From assembly GCA_947627615.1 (NCBI GenBank), contig CANQWS010000015.1, forward strand, positions 1 to 64,000: a stretch of 64,000 nt of DNA, written 5' to 3'. Shown piece after piece: positions 50,479-59,540 of the stretch. Numbering within the stretch: the first letter of the stretch is position 1; each line of letters starts with the position of its first letter. Source of the stretch: an uncultured Muribaculaceae bacterium (lineage in GTDB: Bacteria; Bacteroidota; Bacteroidia; Bacteroidales; Muribaculaceae). The notes below the pieces were generated by a model that searched no databases, had not been told where the DNA came from, and saw nothing but the letters and a program-made list of their open reading frames with translations. Both the position numbers and the translations under genes were made by a program.

Positions 50479-51831
50479 TTAGGCAAGATGATGCGCCAGA
50501 TGTTCCGCCGAATAAACCGAGCGATGCCGTCCGCCCGTACAGCCGAAACTGACTGACAGGTCCGTGAAACCCCGGCGGATGTATTTCTCCACAGCCTTGT
50601 CGACCAAAGCATAACAGGATTCAAGGAAAACGCTGATTTCTCCGTCATTTTCAAGGAATTCAATCACCTCCGGATCTCTTCCCGTCAAAGGTTTGTATCG
50701 GTCATAACGTCCCGGATTATGGATGGCCCTGCAGTCAAACACGAATCCGCCGCCGTTGCCCGACAGGTCCTCCGGAATTCCCTTCCTATAGGAAAAGCTA
50801 TAGACCTTTACCAACAGCTTGCCTGACTGCCGGTGGCATGGCGCGAATCTTTCCATTCCGAGAATCTCGCGCACAAGACCTCCAAGATACTCCAATCGTG
50901 GGTCATCGGGTTCGCTTATCAGATTGCTGAGATTTTCAAGCGTTTTACTTATAGCGGTAACGAATTCGGATTTATGCTCATACAGGCCTCTGAAACCATA
51001 CGTTCCGAGAACCTGAAGCATTCTGAACATAACCATGATTTCAAGAGATTTCCGCCAGCCCTCATCGAGCGGCATTCCTCTGAGAGACATAGCCTCCAAA
51101 TATCGCTCGGCCAGTCTCCATCTCATATCTTCGGGAAGACCGAGCCTTGTCTGCCATAGAAACGAAGCCACGTCATACAGACCTGAGCCGAAACGCGCTC
51201 CCTGAAAGTCAATGACATACGGCCTACCCTGGTGAATCATTATGTTGCGGGACTGAAAATCACGCAGAATCAAAGTGCGGTCCTGACATCCGCAAATTGT
51301 CTCGGCGAGGTATTCCAGACATTCCTCCAGAATTTCCTCATCGAAAGCCACTCCGGTGAGTTTAAGAAAATCATATTTGAAATAGTTAAGATCCCATGTA
51401 ACGGACCGACGGTCCATCTCGGCTCGGGGATAGAGCATCGAGCGGTCAATCGTTACATAATCACGGCTGTGGAAATCAGCAAGAGTGTCAATCACGGATT
51501 CCAGAAGACGGAGCGATGCATCGCAGTCATAACGCGCCGACGAGATTATACCGTAAAGTGAATCGTTTCCAATATCGTCCTGAATATAAACGCTATAATC
51601 ATCCGAGACAGAAATAACTCCGGGAACAGGCAACCCTTTCCCGCTAAACAGATTGCTGAGATACACAAAGGCCCGGTTCTCACGGATTTCCTTACCATAG
51701 GTTCCTATGACGGATTTTCCGGGTCCTTCCATACGGAAATATTCCCTCGACGATCCGGCTCCGGCAAGACGCACAGTCTTTTCCGGACTGCAGCCGAACG
51801 TCTGTTCATATAGTTTTTCCAGTTTTTTCAT
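50479..51831 (-). CDS. AmgK-type amino-sugar kinase fused to RapZ C-terminal domain
   Basis: A 450-residue protein made of two domains. Residues about 1-320 are an aminoglycoside-phosphotransferase-fold kinase of the AmgK group: catalytic loop LILRDFQSRNIMI with the Asp and Asn, and the metal motif VIDFQGARFG. This group phosphorylates MurNAc and GlcNAc at the anomeric position. Residues about 335-450 match the C-terminal domain of RapZ: VKVYSFSYRKGIP, FVFDCRAIHNPGRYD and the glucosamine-6-phosphate pocket motif GCTGGRHRSVYSAEHLA. The N-terminal ATPase of RapZ is absent. With the MurU-like gene downstream it forms a peptidoglycan-recycling unit, with the RapZ part perhaps sensing an amino-sugar phosphate. 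Kinase plus RapZ-C domains are certain; the regulatory role is inferred. Confidence 0.9.
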   Translation of the reverse strand: MKKLEKLYEQTFGCSPEKTVRLAGAGSSREYFRMEGPGKSVIGTYGKEIRENRAFVYLSNLFSGKGLPVPGVISVSDDYSVYIQDDIGNDSLYGIISSARYDCDASLRLLESVIDTLADFHSRDYVTIDRSMLYPRAEMDRRSVTWDLNYFKYDFLKLTGVAFDEEILEECLEYLAETICGCQDRTLILRDFQSRNIMIHQGRPYVIDFQGARFGSGLYDVASFLWQTRLGLPEDMRWRLAERYLEAMSLRGMPLDEGWRKSLEIMVMFRMLQVLGTYGFRGLYEHKSEFVTAISKTLENLSNLISEPDDPRLEYLGGLVREILGMERFAPCHRQSGKLLVKVYSFSYRKGIPEDLSGNGGGFVFDCRAIHNPGRYDRYKPLTGRDPEVIEFLENDGEISVFLESCYALVDKAVEKYIRRGFTDLSVSFGCTGGRHRSVYSAEHLAHHLA

Positions 51832-51952
51832 TTCAGATTCAATGATTCCAAATGCAAAGATACAACATTATAAAATAATCGCAACAACCATTAATGACCG
51901 CTTCACGTTATAGTTTAAATGCCAACATACGTTTCATGTTATTTATAATTAC

Positions 51953-51960
51953 TATTTTTG
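51953..51960 (+). promoter_or_regulatory. -7 box upstream of aroE
   Basis: TATTTTTG fits TAnnTTTG, 22 bases before the aroE ATG. No clear TTG lies at the right distance upstream. The gap also separates aroE from the divergent kinase-RapZ gene. Confidence 0.45.
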
Positions 51961-51982
51961 CATCCAAAAGGTAAGAAAACCC

Positions 51983-52735
51983 ATGACAGACAAGTTATCG
52001 ACATACGGACTCATCGGACATCCGCTCGGACATTCATTCTCCCAACGATATTTCACTGCAAAATTCGCCGCCGCCGGAATCGAAGCCCGCTACGACAATT
52101 TCGACATTCCTTCCGTGGATGACCTGACCGGTATAATACGCAACAACCCGAACCTGAAAGGTCTCAACGTAACCATACCGTATAAAGAAGCCGTCATCAG
52201 GTTCCTTGACGAAATAGACCCGAAGGCGGAAAAGATAGGCGCGGTCAATGTTCTTCGCATAACACGCAACGGAAATGATGTGCGCCTCAAAGGGTTCAAC
52301 ACCGATGTGACCGGATTCACCGAAAGCATAAGGCCTTATCTGAAGCCCTGTCACGACAAAGCCCTTGTACTCGGAACCGGTGGCGCGTCAAAAGCCGTAG
52401 TGGCCGGTCTGGAGGGAATGGGACTGAAAGTGTCCCACGTGTCCCGCCGTTCGGGATCGGGACAGCTGACCTACGACGACCTGACCGAGGAAGTAATGAA
52501 AGAGCACACAGTGATTGTCAATGCTACTCCGCTCGGAACTTTCCCTGACACCGAAAGCTGCCCGCCCATCCCCTACAGATATATGACCGACCGACATCTG
52601 TGCTTCGACCTCGTTTATAATCCGGCCGACACGATGTTCATGAAGAACAGCCGCCGGCACGGGGCCACGACAATAAACGGAAGCGAGATGCTCCGCATTC
52701 AGGCCGAAGAGGCATGGAAAATCTGGAATTCATAA
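51983..52735 (+). CDS. aroE: Shikimate dehydrogenase
   Basis: A 250-residue NADP-dependent enzyme of the aromatic amino-acid pathway that reduces 3-dehydroshikimate. The N-terminal substrate site shows GHPLGHSFSQRYFTAKF, the catalytic Lys in NVTIPYKEAV and the Asp in FNTDVTGF. The NADP fold begins with LVLGTGGASKAV, and SRRS suits NADP. The SFSQRYF part deviates from the usual SxSPxMHN. Length is slightly below the usual 270, without loss of a catalytic residue. Confidence 0.94.
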   Translation: MTDKLSTYGLIGHPLGHSFSQRYFTAKFAAAGIEARYDNFDIPSVDDLTGIIRNNPNLKGLNVTIPYKEAVIRFLDEIDPKAEKIGAVNVLRITRNGNDVRLKGFNTDVTGFTESIRPYLKPCHDKALVLGTGGASKAVVAGLEGMGLKVSHVSRRSGSGQLTYDDLTEEVMKEHTVIVNATPLGTFPDTESCPPIPYRYMTDRHLCFDLVYNPADTMFMKNSRRHGATTINGSEMLRIQAEEAWKIWNS

Positions 52736-52780
52736 TCAAAAAAAAACATAACCACCATACAAACCTAAGTATTAAGCAAT

Positions 52781-53815
52781 ATGTCACTATCCGAAAAAAA
52801 AAGCAGCATGCTTCATGGCATACTACTCATAGCTCTTTTTGCCTGCGCGGCATTCTATATCGGTGAAATCCAAGTTTTGCGCGATCTTTCCATCTCGCCT
52901 ATGATCATAGGTATAGTACTCGGTATGATCTATGCCAACAGTCTGCGCAATAATCTTCCCTCCACGTGGGTCCCGGGCATAGTTTTCTGTTCCAAGAAAA
53001 TACTGCGTTTAGGCATAATCCTTTATGGTTTCCGCCTGACTCTTAACGACATTGCCGCCGTAGGCATTGCCGGAATATCCGTTGACATACTGGTTGTCAC
53101 CATCACCATTCTCGGAGGTGTCCTAATAGGCCGCGTACTGAAGATGGACCCCGAAACAGCTCTGCTCACATCCGTAGGCAGCGGAATTTGCGGAGCCGCA
53201 GCCGTGCTCGGCGCCGAGTCCACCATACAGACCAAGCCCTACAAAACGGCCGTCGCAGTAGCCACTGTGGTGATTTTCGGAACCATAGCCATGTTCCTGT
53301 ATCCGGTAGCCTACCGCACCGGTACTCTTGACCTTGAGCCTCAGCAAATGGGCATATTCGCCGGATCCACTCTCCATGAGGTGGCACATGCCGTGGGGGC
53401 CGGAAACGCCATGGGCGAAGAAGTGTCGAATGTCGCCGTCATTGTCAAGATGATACGAGTGATGCTTCTGGTTCCCGTTCTTCTGATTCTCGCCCTCTGG
53501 GTCGCAGGCAAGCGCAAAAAAAGCGGCGAAGGAGGCAAAGGAGGTAAAATCAGCGTCCCCTGGTTCGCCATAGGCTTTCTGCTCGTCATCTGCTTCAACT
53601 CCCTCTCGCTTCTGCCCGTTGCGGTGGTTGACGGAATCAACTATTTCGACACCTTCCTGCTGACAATGGCAATGGCAGCCCTCGGAGCCGAGACCAATTT
53701 CGAGAAGTTCAAGAAAGCGGGTGCCAAGCCGTTCATTCTCGCCTTCATACTGTTTATCTGGCTCCTGTTCGGCGGCTATCTGATGGCTAAATATCTCGTA
53801 CCATTGTTTATGTGA
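52781..53815 (+). CDS. YeiH/UPF0324 family putative sulfate exporter
   Basis: 344 residues with about ten membrane segments. The conserved GSGICGAAAVLGAESTIQTK and GSTLHEVAHAVGAG motifs are those of UPF0324 (Cons_hypoth698). Family members are proposed anion exporters, with sulfate or taurine-derived sulfite suggested; direct evidence is limited. A Lys/Gly-rich loop (GKRKKSGEGGKGGK) lies at about 239-252. The stop overlaps the start of comEC, so the two are coupled. Confidence 0.9.
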   Translation: MSLSEKKSSMLHGILLIALFACAAFYIGEIQVLRDLSISPMIIGIVLGMIYANSLRNNLPSTWVPGIVFCSKKILRLGIILYGFRLTLNDIAAVGIAGISVDILVVTITILGGVLIGRVLKMDPETALLTSVGSGICGAAAVLGAESTIQTKPYKTAVAVATVVIFGTIAMFLYPVAYRTGTLDLEPQQMGIFAGSTLHEVAHAVGAGNAMGEEVSNVAVIVKMIRVMLLVPVLLILALWVAGKRKKSGEGGKGGKISVPWFAIGFLLVICFNSLSLLPVAVVDGINYFDTFLLTMAMAALGAETNFEKFKKAGAKPFILAFILFIWLLFGGYLMAKYLVPLFM

Positions 53816-55857
53816 TGCTTCATCTGAGCCGCACTTCCATAGCCGGAATGCCTTTGCTTCCGGTTGCAGTCTGCTTCAGCCTCGGTATTATACTGTATGC
53901 GGCAGGCGGGAATCTGTGGATTGCGGCTGCCACTCTTGCTGCAGGCATCATACTCGCGTTTTTCAACAGATACTGGTGCTCTCTTGCGCTGTGTGTACTG
54001 CTCGGATTCTGCGATGCTGCCATATCGTTCCCGAACGGCCCGGCAGAATCACTTCACGGACGTAAACTTGTCTATAGCGGCACAATTACCAGAGTTTCCG
54101 GCGACGGAGGCGTTCAGAATCTGTATGTGCGAATTGACAGCTGCGGTGCCGATACGTCCGGGATGGCTCCCTTAAAACGTCTCACGGTCAACCTGATTCT
54201 AACCTCGGCGTCGCCGGAACTGTCGGAAGGCGAACGGATTAAATTCCCGGCAATGTTCAGTCCGGTAAGGGCACGTCGCGATTTGCCCGATGAAATCGAC
54301 CCTGCCGATTTTCTCTATAGAAAGAACATCCATGAAACGGCATTTCTGTCGAAGGACGACCTGATGTCAGTGAACCCGCCGGACGGCATCAAAGGATATT
54401 TTCAACGCAGACATGACCGGATAACAGACCTGATATACAGGTCCTCCCTCTCATCCGAAGCAAAAGAATTGCTGGCAGCGTCATTGGTCGGAGAGACAGC
54501 TGATATGTCGGATGATTTAAGGCAAAGCTTCTCCAATGCCGGAATAGCCCACATACTTGCCATCAGCGGTCTCCATGTAGGAATAATCGCATTCATAGTC
54601 TCCTTGGCCCTTTGGCCGATGTTTATTACCGGTTTTGGCCGGTGGCGCCGGATAGCCGTCGTCCTGTCATTATGGATATTCGCACTGCTGACCGGAATGC
54701 CGCCGTCTGTGGTGAGAGCCACAATAATGGCATCCATGGTTATCATAGCCGGAATAATCCAAAGGAATTCACCGCCGTTAAACTCTCTTTCACTTGCCGC
54801 CATACTGATTCTGCTGTTTAGCCCGGACTCTCTGTTCGATATAGGATTCCAGCTATCGTTCGCCGCCGTACTGGCCATCCTGTTGTTCTCCAATCGCCTG
54901 AATCCGGTTTCGCCACGTAAAAGATTTCTCTATAATGCATTCTCGCTATTGACCGTATCGGTCAGCGCAATGATGGGAACCGGCTTGATATCCATTCTGT
55001 ATTTCCATTCGTTCCCCGTCTACTTTCTTCTTGCCAATATTCTGGCATGCCTCCTGTTGCCTCTCATCCTTAGTGCCGGAATCATATACCTCCTGGCATT
55101 TGCCGCAGGTTTCAGCTGCACAGCACTTTCCACGGCGGTAAACGGGATGGTCGGCTTTGTGGCGAAGTGTTCTGATTTAATAGTTTCGCTCCCCGGCAAC
55201 AGCCTTGACAACATCTATTTTGAAACATGGATAATAATTCCATTCATAGCCGTACTCGTAGCCCTGAAAATATTGCTTGACAAGCCGGCGAAAAAACAGA
55301 TCTGCGGAACCATTGCCGTTGTCATGGTATTCATTATCTGCATTGCCATGCAACACAAACCCGGAAACGAAGCCCGCGTCTACCTCGTACGCAGCACATA
55401 CCACACCGAACTCGCGTATACAACCGGTGATTCGCTCATTCTAATCACCACTTCTCCGAACGAGCCGGCTGATGTCGGAAGCAGAGCCGAAATGAGATAC
55501 CGAGATTATATGGGCAAGCGGAATATACGGGAGATAATAGTTGACACGGCTTCGCGAAAATCAGACCGTCTGATGATTATCGGCAATACTTCCATCGGTC
55601 TGATTTCAGGAAAGCCAACGGGACTTGACCACGAGAAACTGAATTATGCCATAGTGAGCCGTGGATTCCGAGGCAAAATAAAAGATATTACCGATTCCCA
55701 CGAGCCGGACTCCATAATAATTTCCTACGACATCCATCCCAAACGCGCCGCCCATTATCTGGAACAATGTGACAGCCTCGGCATTCCTGTCATCTGGGCA
55801 AGAAAGACTCCATGGTCATTCAGCTATGACAGCTCTCTGAAACCTTTTGTAAAATAA
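53815..55857 (+). CDS. ComEC/Rec2 family DNA-uptake membrane protein
   Basis: About 680 residues from ATG 53815, overlapping the YeiH stop as TGATG; a GTG one codon earlier is possible. N-terminal membrane helices and an OB-like soluble part (about 60-200) are followed by the competence domain with NAGIAHILAISGLHVGIIAF and TGMPPSVVRATIMASM, and a further membrane segment set. The C-terminal beta-lactamase-like domain of long ComEC is not evident; the last 170 residues (after about 510) are a divergent soluble part. It moves single-stranded DNA across the inner membrane in competent species. The 3' end overlaps the convergent folK by 34 bases. Confidence 0.9.
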   Translation: MLHLSRTSIAGMPLLPVAVCFSLGIILYAAGGNLWIAAATLAAGIILAFFNRYWCSLALCVLLGFCDAAISFPNGPAESLHGRKLVYSGTITRVSGDGGVQNLYVRIDSCGADTSGMAPLKRLTVNLILTSASPELSEGERIKFPAMFSPVRARRDLPDEIDPADFLYRKNIHETAFLSKDDLMSVNPPDGIKGYFQRRHDRITDLIYRSSLSSEAKELLAASLVGETADMSDDLRQSFSNAGIAHILAISGLHVGIIAFIVSLALWPMFITGFGRWRRIAVVLSLWIFALLTGMPPSVVRATIMASMVIIAGIIQRNSPPLNSLSLAAILILLFSPDSLFDIGFQLSFAAVLAILLFSNRLNPVSPRKRFLYNAFSLLTVSVSAMMGTGLISILYFHSFPVYFLLANILACLLLPLILSAGIIYLLAFAAGFSCTALSTAVNGMVGFVAKCSDLIVSLPGNSLDNIYFETWIIIPFIAVLVALKILLDKPAKKQICGTIAVVMVFIICIAMQHKPGNEARVYLVRSTYHTELAYTTGDSLILITTSPNEPADVGSRAEMRYRDYMGKRNIREIIVDTASRKSDRLMIIGNTSIGLISGKPTGLDHEKLNYAIVSRGFRGKIKDITDSHEPDSIIISYDIHPKRAAHYLEQCDSLGIPVIWARKTPWSFSYDSSLKPFVK

Positions 55858-56186
55858 CCACGGCTGTAATCCTTTGGTCTGAGGACTGTATCATCGACCA
55901 TAACCACATCGAGGTCAATGACAACAGCATCACCTTTTATGCGGCTGCGCCCCTTGGCTTTCTCATAACTTTTGCATAGACTTTCAGCCTCATCATCGCT
56001 CATTGATGACAAGCCGGAGAAAACCGCGTTGGCATACATGGATCCGTCGCCATTAATGGAAGGCGTCCTGTAGACCGACGAGACCTTAGATTCACTGAAA
56101 ACCTCCTGCAGGAAAGAGATAGTCTCTTCCACCATGGTTTCAGCCTTCTGGCAGTTGCTCCCTATGCTTATAACGAATCTCTTCAT
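55824..56186 (-). CDS. folK: HPPK (folate pathway pyrophosphokinase), short
   Basis: 120 residues from ATG 56186, which overlaps the tex stop as ATGA. It carries the HPPK marks: VISIGSNCQKAE, SSVYRTPSI, YANAVFSG and KAKGRSR, then VVIDLDVVMVDD. HPPK transfers pyrophosphate from ATP to 6-hydroxymethyl-dihydropterin. At 120 residues it is shorter than the usual 130-180, and the Trp/Arg region before the Asp-x-Asp loop is reduced to IKGDA. The Asp pair is present. Probably active but divergent. The 3' end overlaps comEC by 34 bases. Confidence 0.82.
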   Translation of the reverse strand: MKRFVISIGSNCQKAETMVEETISFLQEVFSESKVSSVYRTPSINGDGSMYANAVFSGLSSMSDDEAESLCKSYEKAKGRSRIKGDAVVIDLDVVMVDDTVLRPKDYSRGYFTKGFRELS

Positions 56187-58309
56187 CGCACCCCTTTCAT
56201 GGTCAATGAAATCCGGTTCCGCTCGCGGTCGACCGACATAACGGCAACGGTCACTATCTGCCAAATCTTAAGGACCTCGGCTGGCGTCTGGACGCGGCGG
56301 TCAGAAATCTGCGAGATATGAATCAGGCCGTTGACTTTGATGCCAAGGTCAACAAAAGCGCCGAAAGCAGTCAGATTGACCACCTTGCCCTGAAGCACCA
56401 TCCCTTCACGGACATCGTCAATGGTCCGGAGGCCGGTATTGCGCCACTCCGCTTCGACAGGCTGACGCGGATCACGGCCCGGCTTCTTAAGTTCCTCCAG
56501 AATGTCATTCACGGTTTCAATTCCCGTATCGCCGTCAACAAATTCATCCGGATTTATCCGGGAGATAAGAGCCTCGTTACCGATAATCTCCTTTACGCCA
56601 CATCCAAGTGACTTCGCCATCTTCTCGGCAACGCGGTAGCTTTCAGGATGTACCGAACTGTTATCCAAAGGATTTACCGCGCCGGGAATTCTAAGGAATC
56701 CCGAGCACTGCTCGAAAGCCTTGGCTCCGAGACGAGGAACCTTCTTCAGCTCCTGACGGGATGAGAAACAGCCGTTGGCATTTCTGTAGGCAATTATATT
56801 CTCAGCGAGCGACGGACCTATGCCTGACACATAACACAACAGTTCAGCCGAGGCGGTATTGACATTCACGCCCACATCGTTCACACATCTCTCCACAGTG
56901 AACTTAAGCGCATCTCGGAGCAGCGTCTGGTTGACATCATGCTGATACTGCCCTACTCCTATGGATTTAGGATCAATCTTGACCAGCTCGGCAAGAGGGT
57001 CAAGCAGACGGCGGCCTATCGACACGGCACTGCGGAAAGTCAGGTCAAGGTCGGGAAATTCCTTTATGGCAATTTCGGATGCCGAATAAATGCTCGCACC
57101 CTGTTCGCTTACCCTTTCAATCTTCATTCCCTCGGGAAAGTCTATTGAATTCAGGAATTCCTCTGTTTCCCTTGAAGCAGTTCCGTCGCCGAGAGCTATG
57201 ACACCGCAGCCGAATTTCCTTATGAGGCTTTTCACCTTAGCCGCGGCCTCATTCACCTTGAGATGCGGTTCCACCGGATAAATCACATCGTGACAAAGAA
57301 GGTCTCCGTCAGATGACAGACAGACCACCTTGCATCCGGTACGGAATCCTGGGTCTATGGCAAGCACTCCTGTGGGGCGGATGGGCGGATATAAAAGCAC
57401 CTGACGCAAACCCTCGCTGAAAAGGTCTATCGACACACGGTCACTCCGGTCCTTTATCTCGGCCAAAGCCTCATTTGTTATGGAAGGCAACAGCAAGCGC
57501 TTATAGGAATCAACTGCCGCCTTCCGTATAATTCTACCGCTCTCGGACGGGCATGAGTTACGAATCACATTCCTCTCGATATTTTCAACATCGTATTGCT
57601 CGTCAGGCTCGACACTTACTTTCAGCAAGCCCTCTTTTTCCGCACGCTGGAGGGCGAGAAAGGCATGGGCCGGGATGCGCGACAATGGGCGCGAAAAATT
57701 ATCGTAATCGGCATATTTAGTACCGGCCACATTCCCTTTCGAATGAATTGTGGCCCTTCGGAACAAGGAATTGCGGGTCTGTCTGCGCAATGCGGGGCGC
57801 TCGCTTATCCATTCGGCTATTATATCCGAGGCACCTGCCAGAGCCTCGTCAACAGAGTCAACTCCGTCTTTAAGAAAACGGCCCGAAGCCAAAGCAACGT
57901 CATCACACCGCTGGGACATGATGATTCTTGCAAGCGGTTCGAGGCCACGTTCACGTGCCACGGAAGCACGGGTCTTTCTCTTAGGTTTGTAGGGAAGATA
58001 CATATCCTCGAGTCTGTTGGCATCGACGCATTGTTCTATGTCACGTTTCAGCTCGGGTGTCATCTTCCCGGCAGCCTCGATAGCAGCAATCACGGTTTCT
58101 TTCCGTTTGTCAAGATTACGAAGGGCCTCCACTCGAAGGCTTATCTTCCGTATGGCAATCTCATCCAGAGAGCCGGTTTTTTCTTTCCTGTAACGGGCAA
58201 TAAACGGCACGGTAGCCCCTTCGTCGAGCAATGCGATTACATTTTTTACCCTGTCAGAACGTATGTCCAGCTCCGATGAAATCACATCGGATAATTCTTT
58301 GTCCGTCAT
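56183..58309 (-). CDS. tex: Tex family RNA-binding transcription accessory protein
   Basis: 708 residues with the full Tex layout: an N-terminal helical part with VPFIARYRKEKTGSLDE, a YqgF-like RNase H fold (LAIDPGFRTGCKVVCLSSDGDLL), a helix-hairpin-helix segment (SGIGPSLAENIIAYRN) and a C-terminal S1 domain (GKVVNLTAFGAFVDLGIKVN). Tex binds RNA and aids transcription. The gene is coupled to folK by a four-base overlap. Confidence 0.96.
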   Translation of the reverse strand: MTDKELSDVISSELDIRSDRVKNVIALLDEGATVPFIARYRKEKTGSLDEIAIRKISLRVEALRNLDKRKETVIAAIEAAGKMTPELKRDIEQCVDANRLEDMYLPYKPKRKTRASVARERGLEPLARIIMSQRCDDVALASGRFLKDGVDSVDEALAGASDIIAEWISERPALRRQTRNSLFRRATIHSKGNVAGTKYADYDNFSRPLSRIPAHAFLALQRAEKEGLLKVSVEPDEQYDVENIERNVIRNSCPSESGRIIRKAAVDSYKRLLLPSITNEALAEIKDRSDRVSIDLFSEGLRQVLLYPPIRPTGVLAIDPGFRTGCKVVCLSSDGDLLCHDVIYPVEPHLKVNEAAAKVKSLIRKFGCGVIALGDGTASRETEEFLNSIDFPEGMKIERVSEQGASIYSASEIAIKEFPDLDLTFRSAVSIGRRLLDPLAELVKIDPKSIGVGQYQHDVNQTLLRDALKFTVERCVNDVGVNVNTASAELLCYVSGIGPSLAENIIAYRNANGCFSSRQELKKVPRLGAKAFEQCSGFLRIPGAVNPLDNSSVHPESYRVAEKMAKSLGCGVKEIIGNEALISRINPDEFVDGDTGIETVNDILEELKKPGRDPRQPVEAEWRNTGLRTIDDVREGMVLQGKVVNLTAFGAFVDLGIKVNGLIHISQISDRRVQTPAEVLKIWQIVTVAVMSVDRERNRISLTMKGVR

Positions 58310-58313
58310 GCTG

Positions 58314-59504
58314 TCAGTCCGGCTTTTTTAGTGTGATTACAGTAATCTCGGGCGTAGCGCCGATTCTCATGGGAAATCCCACAGTACCGGCCCCGATATT
58401 GACATAGAGATAGTGCTTGTCCGAGGTATCGGAATACAGTCCGCCCCATTCCTTGTATCGGAAAGCTGCTGGAGACAGGCCGAACAGTTCAATCTGCATT
58501 GCATGGGTGTGTCCCGAAAGCGTCAAAGCCACATTCGCGTCTTTCTTGTCGGCGATTTCCATTGACCAGTGGACGGGATTATGCGTCAGGAGTATCTTTG
58601 TGACTGAATCCGACAGATTTTCGTATGAATCAGGGAGAGAACCATAGATAGTGAATGGCGGATCACCTACATTCTCCACGCCTATCACTGATATTGAATC
58701 GCCTTCTCGATAAATGGTTCTGTTTTCATTCAGAAGAAGGTCCCATCCCATCTCTCGCTGCAGTTTCTTAAGATTATCCAGATTGTCGCTCTTGGCTTTT
58801 TCAGAAGGCCACTCGCTGTAATCGCCGTAATCGTGATTACCAAATATGGAAATCACGCCGTCGGCGGCATCAAGTCTTGACAACAGAGCGATGTGAGGAA
58901 TCAGTTCCGATGTACGCCTGTTTACAATATCGCCTGTGAACACTATCAAATCGGCATTCTCCGAGTTTATTCTGTCAACAAGACGGCTGACGAAAGTCGT
59001 GTCCGAGCCGAATGTCCCTACATGCAGGTCCGAAATCTGGACTATTCTGTATCCGTCAAATTTTTCAGGAAGATTCTCCACATACACATCCACCTCATTG
59101 ACCTTCGACCTGAACCTGTTGACAAGGGCGCCCCACCAGATAAGCAGGAACACGACAACGGCGAGCGCTCCGCCGGCTACCGAGAGCCACTTGATCCTTT
59201 TATGACCGAAAAGTCCGGGTATACTTGCGAGCAGGTCAACAATCACAAACACCGCTTTGGTTATCAGGATACTGAAAAAGCTGAACAGTATCCACATAAC
59301 CGATTTCAAAACCGCCTCGCCGCCGGAACGGAAAGGCAGACACACGGTGACAGCAAGCAGAGCGTACAATCCTATCGCGCTCCACAGCTGAATCTTGCCC
59401 GGCAATGCCGACCGGCATCTTTTCCTTGCAGCAAGATAGATATATAAATCTATCAAAAGGCTTATCAATACCATTATCAGCAATGGCATTACCGGAATAC
59501 GCAT
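58314..59504 (-). CDS. Membrane-anchored metallophosphoesterase
   Basis: 396 residues with four or five N-terminal membrane helices (about 1-140) followed by a calcineurin-like phosphoesterase domain: QISDLHVGTFG, VFTGDIVN, IFGNHDYGD, TKILLTHNPVHW and LSGHTHAMQ. The metal ligands are all present. Members of this YaeI-like type hydrolyse phosphodiesters or lipid-linked pyrophosphates, but the substrate here is unknown. It lies 4 bases before the tex start on the same strand, so the three genes tex, folK and this one form an operon. Confidence 0.92.
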   Translation of the reverse strand: MRIPVMPLLIMVLISLLIDLYIYLAARKRCRSALPGKIQLWSAIGLYALLAVTVCLPFRSGGEAVLKSVMWILFSFFSILITKAVFVIVDLLASIPGLFGHKRIKWLSVAGGALAVVVFLLIWWGALVNRFRSKVNEVDVYVENLPEKFDGYRIVQISDLHVGTFGSDTTFVSRLVDRINSENADLIVFTGDIVNRRTSELIPHIALLSRLDAADGVISIFGNHDYGDYSEWPSEKAKSDNLDNLKKLQREMGWDLLLNENRTIYREGDSISVIGVENVGDPPFTIYGSLPDSYENLSDSVTKILLTHNPVHWSMEIADKKDANVALTLSGHTHAMQIELFGLSPAAFRYKEWGGLYSDTSDKHYLYVNIGAGTVGFPMRIGATPEITVITLKKPD

Positions 59505-59540
59505 AGATTATGTATTAAGTTGTTGTAAATTGGGAGAGTA

